DNA of 14,280 bases from Crenothrix polyspora (GTDB lineage: Bacteria; Pseudomonadota; Gammaproteobacteria; Methylococcales; Methylomonadaceae). The translations under genes were made by a program, and so were the position numbers. Shown here in pieces: positions 14,003-14,280 of this stretch; the first letter of the stretch is position 1; the number at the start of each line of letters is the position of its first letter. The notes below the pieces were generated by a model, which was given only the letters and a program-made list of their open reading frames with translations, was not told where the DNA came from and did not search any database. The stretch is from NCBI GenBank assembly GCA_945903675.1, contig CAMDOP010000050.1:1-14280 (forward strand). The letters run 5' to 3'.

Positions 14003-14280
14003 GGTTGCGCTGCCTTTTGGATAAGATTTGAGTACAAGCGGTTAGCCGGGACCGGTTTTAAATCCCAGATAATGCCAAACACAGACATTAGGCGAAGCAA
14101 ATAGTAGCTTATATCGATTTCCCACCAAAAAAATCCTTGGCGAGCAGATGCTGGATAATGATGATGATTGTTATGCCAACCTTCTCCCAGCGTAAGCAGA
14201 GCGATAAACCAGTTATTGCGACTATCATCACCTGTCTCATAACGTTGCTTACCAAACACATGGGACAGCGAATTAACAAA
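13999..14280 (-). CDS. fatty-acyl desaturase, C-terminal part, cut by the window edge
   Basis: The last 93 residues of a membrane desaturase; the frame is open through base 14280, so the start lies beyond the window. The visible part starts FVNSLSHVFGK, then ETGDDSRNNW, and carries the third histidine box in GEGWHNNHHHYP, which with the upstream boxes binds the di-iron centre of the Delta-9 (SCD/OLE1-type) acyl-CoA and acyl-lipid desaturases. The helix before the end (WEIDISYYLLRLMSVFGIIWDL) is normal for the family. It probably creates the cis double bond that the CFA-like methyltransferase downstream then attacks. The stop codon overlaps the ATG of the oxidoreductase gene by 4 nt. Chain length and regiospecificity cannot be judged from the fragment. 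Confidence 0.87.
   Translation of the reverse strand, partial: FVNSLSHVFGKQRYETGDDSRNNWFIALLTLGEGWHNNHHHYPASARQGFFWWEIDISYYLLRLMSVFGIIWDLKPVPANRLYSNLIQKAAQP

Larger units (their letters stand above)
8290..14280 (-). other. lipid-modification operon (desaturase, FAD oxidoreductase, DUF1365, CFA-like, DUF2878, DUF1295, second methyltransferase)
   Basis: Seven genes run in one direction. Junctions are ATGA (4 nt), ATGA (4 nt), a 16-nt gap, then 11-nt and 8-nt overlaps, and a 114-nt gap before the last gene. I see no terminator or strong internal promoter. In other gammaproteobacteria clusters of this type often sit beside an ECF sigma factor/ChrR pair and a photolyase and respond to singlet oxygen; those genes would lie beyond 14280. 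The unit probably builds a modified membrane fatty acid (methyl-branched, methylene, cyclopropane or furan). The exact product is unknown. Confidence 0.72.

Noticed and set aside
13766..14104. 112-residue plus-strand ORF opposite the oxidoreductase/desaturase junction
   Set aside because: It lies across two coupled genes on the other strand, with no motif and no ribosome binding site.

Overview
The window looks like a chromosomal segment of a gammaproteobacterium with moderate-to-low GC. This rests on protein family flavour (Blc-type lipocalin, MarC, SulP, the FAD/DUF1365/CFA-type lipid cluster) and on a GC-rich palindromic intergenic element of a kind I associate with methanotroph-like gammaproteobacteria. 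The order and genus are guesses. Two gene systems are cut by the window edges, one at each end.

Left edge (1-1890, + strand): the C-terminal part of a MukB/MksB/JetC-type SMC-like ATPase, followed 2 nt later by a small TOPRIM protein of the JetD/MksG type. This is the 3' half of a Wadjet/MksBEFG-like plasmid-restriction condensin operon. The kleisin- and KITE-like subunits should lie upstream, outside the window. The TOPRIM subunit is short (290 aa) and the ATPase signature is unusual, so the system appears divergent.

Middle (1951-7899): a set of mostly single transport and housekeeping genes. They are an AI-2E/PerM-family membrane protein (-), a small ParB/Srx-fold-like protein (+), a SulP anion transporter with a STAS domain (+) that converges on a MarC-family membrane protein (-), a PfkB-type fructokinase (-), a small two-helix membrane protein of unknown function (-), and a Blc-type outer-membrane lipocalin lipoprotein with a GTG start (-). 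The 390-bp gap 7900-8289 holds a GC-rich non-coding element made of several nearly perfect inverted repeats.

Right half (8290-14280, - strand): a compact lipid-modification operon. In transcription order it contains a fatty-acyl desaturase (C-terminal end only), an FAD-dependent oxidoreductase, a DUF1365 protein, a CFA-synthase-like methyltransferase, a DUF2878 membrane protein, a DUF1295 (steroid 5-alpha-reductase-like) membrane protein and a second CFA-like SAM methyltransferase. Stop/start overlaps of 4, 4, 11 and 8 nt imply translational coupling. The core trio (oxidoreductase, DUF1365, CFA-like methyltransferase) has the same content as the mycobacterial Rv0449c-Rv0448c-Rv0447c region, linked to 10-methyl-branched fatty acids. 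The natural model is desaturation of an acyl chain, methylation of the double bond, then reduction or oxidation to a methyl-branched, methylene, cyclopropane or furan product. The first methyltransferase lacks two of the four residues of the E. coli Cfa bicarbonate pocket. The second carries a single-base frameshift, so it is either a recent pseudogene or a sequencing error.
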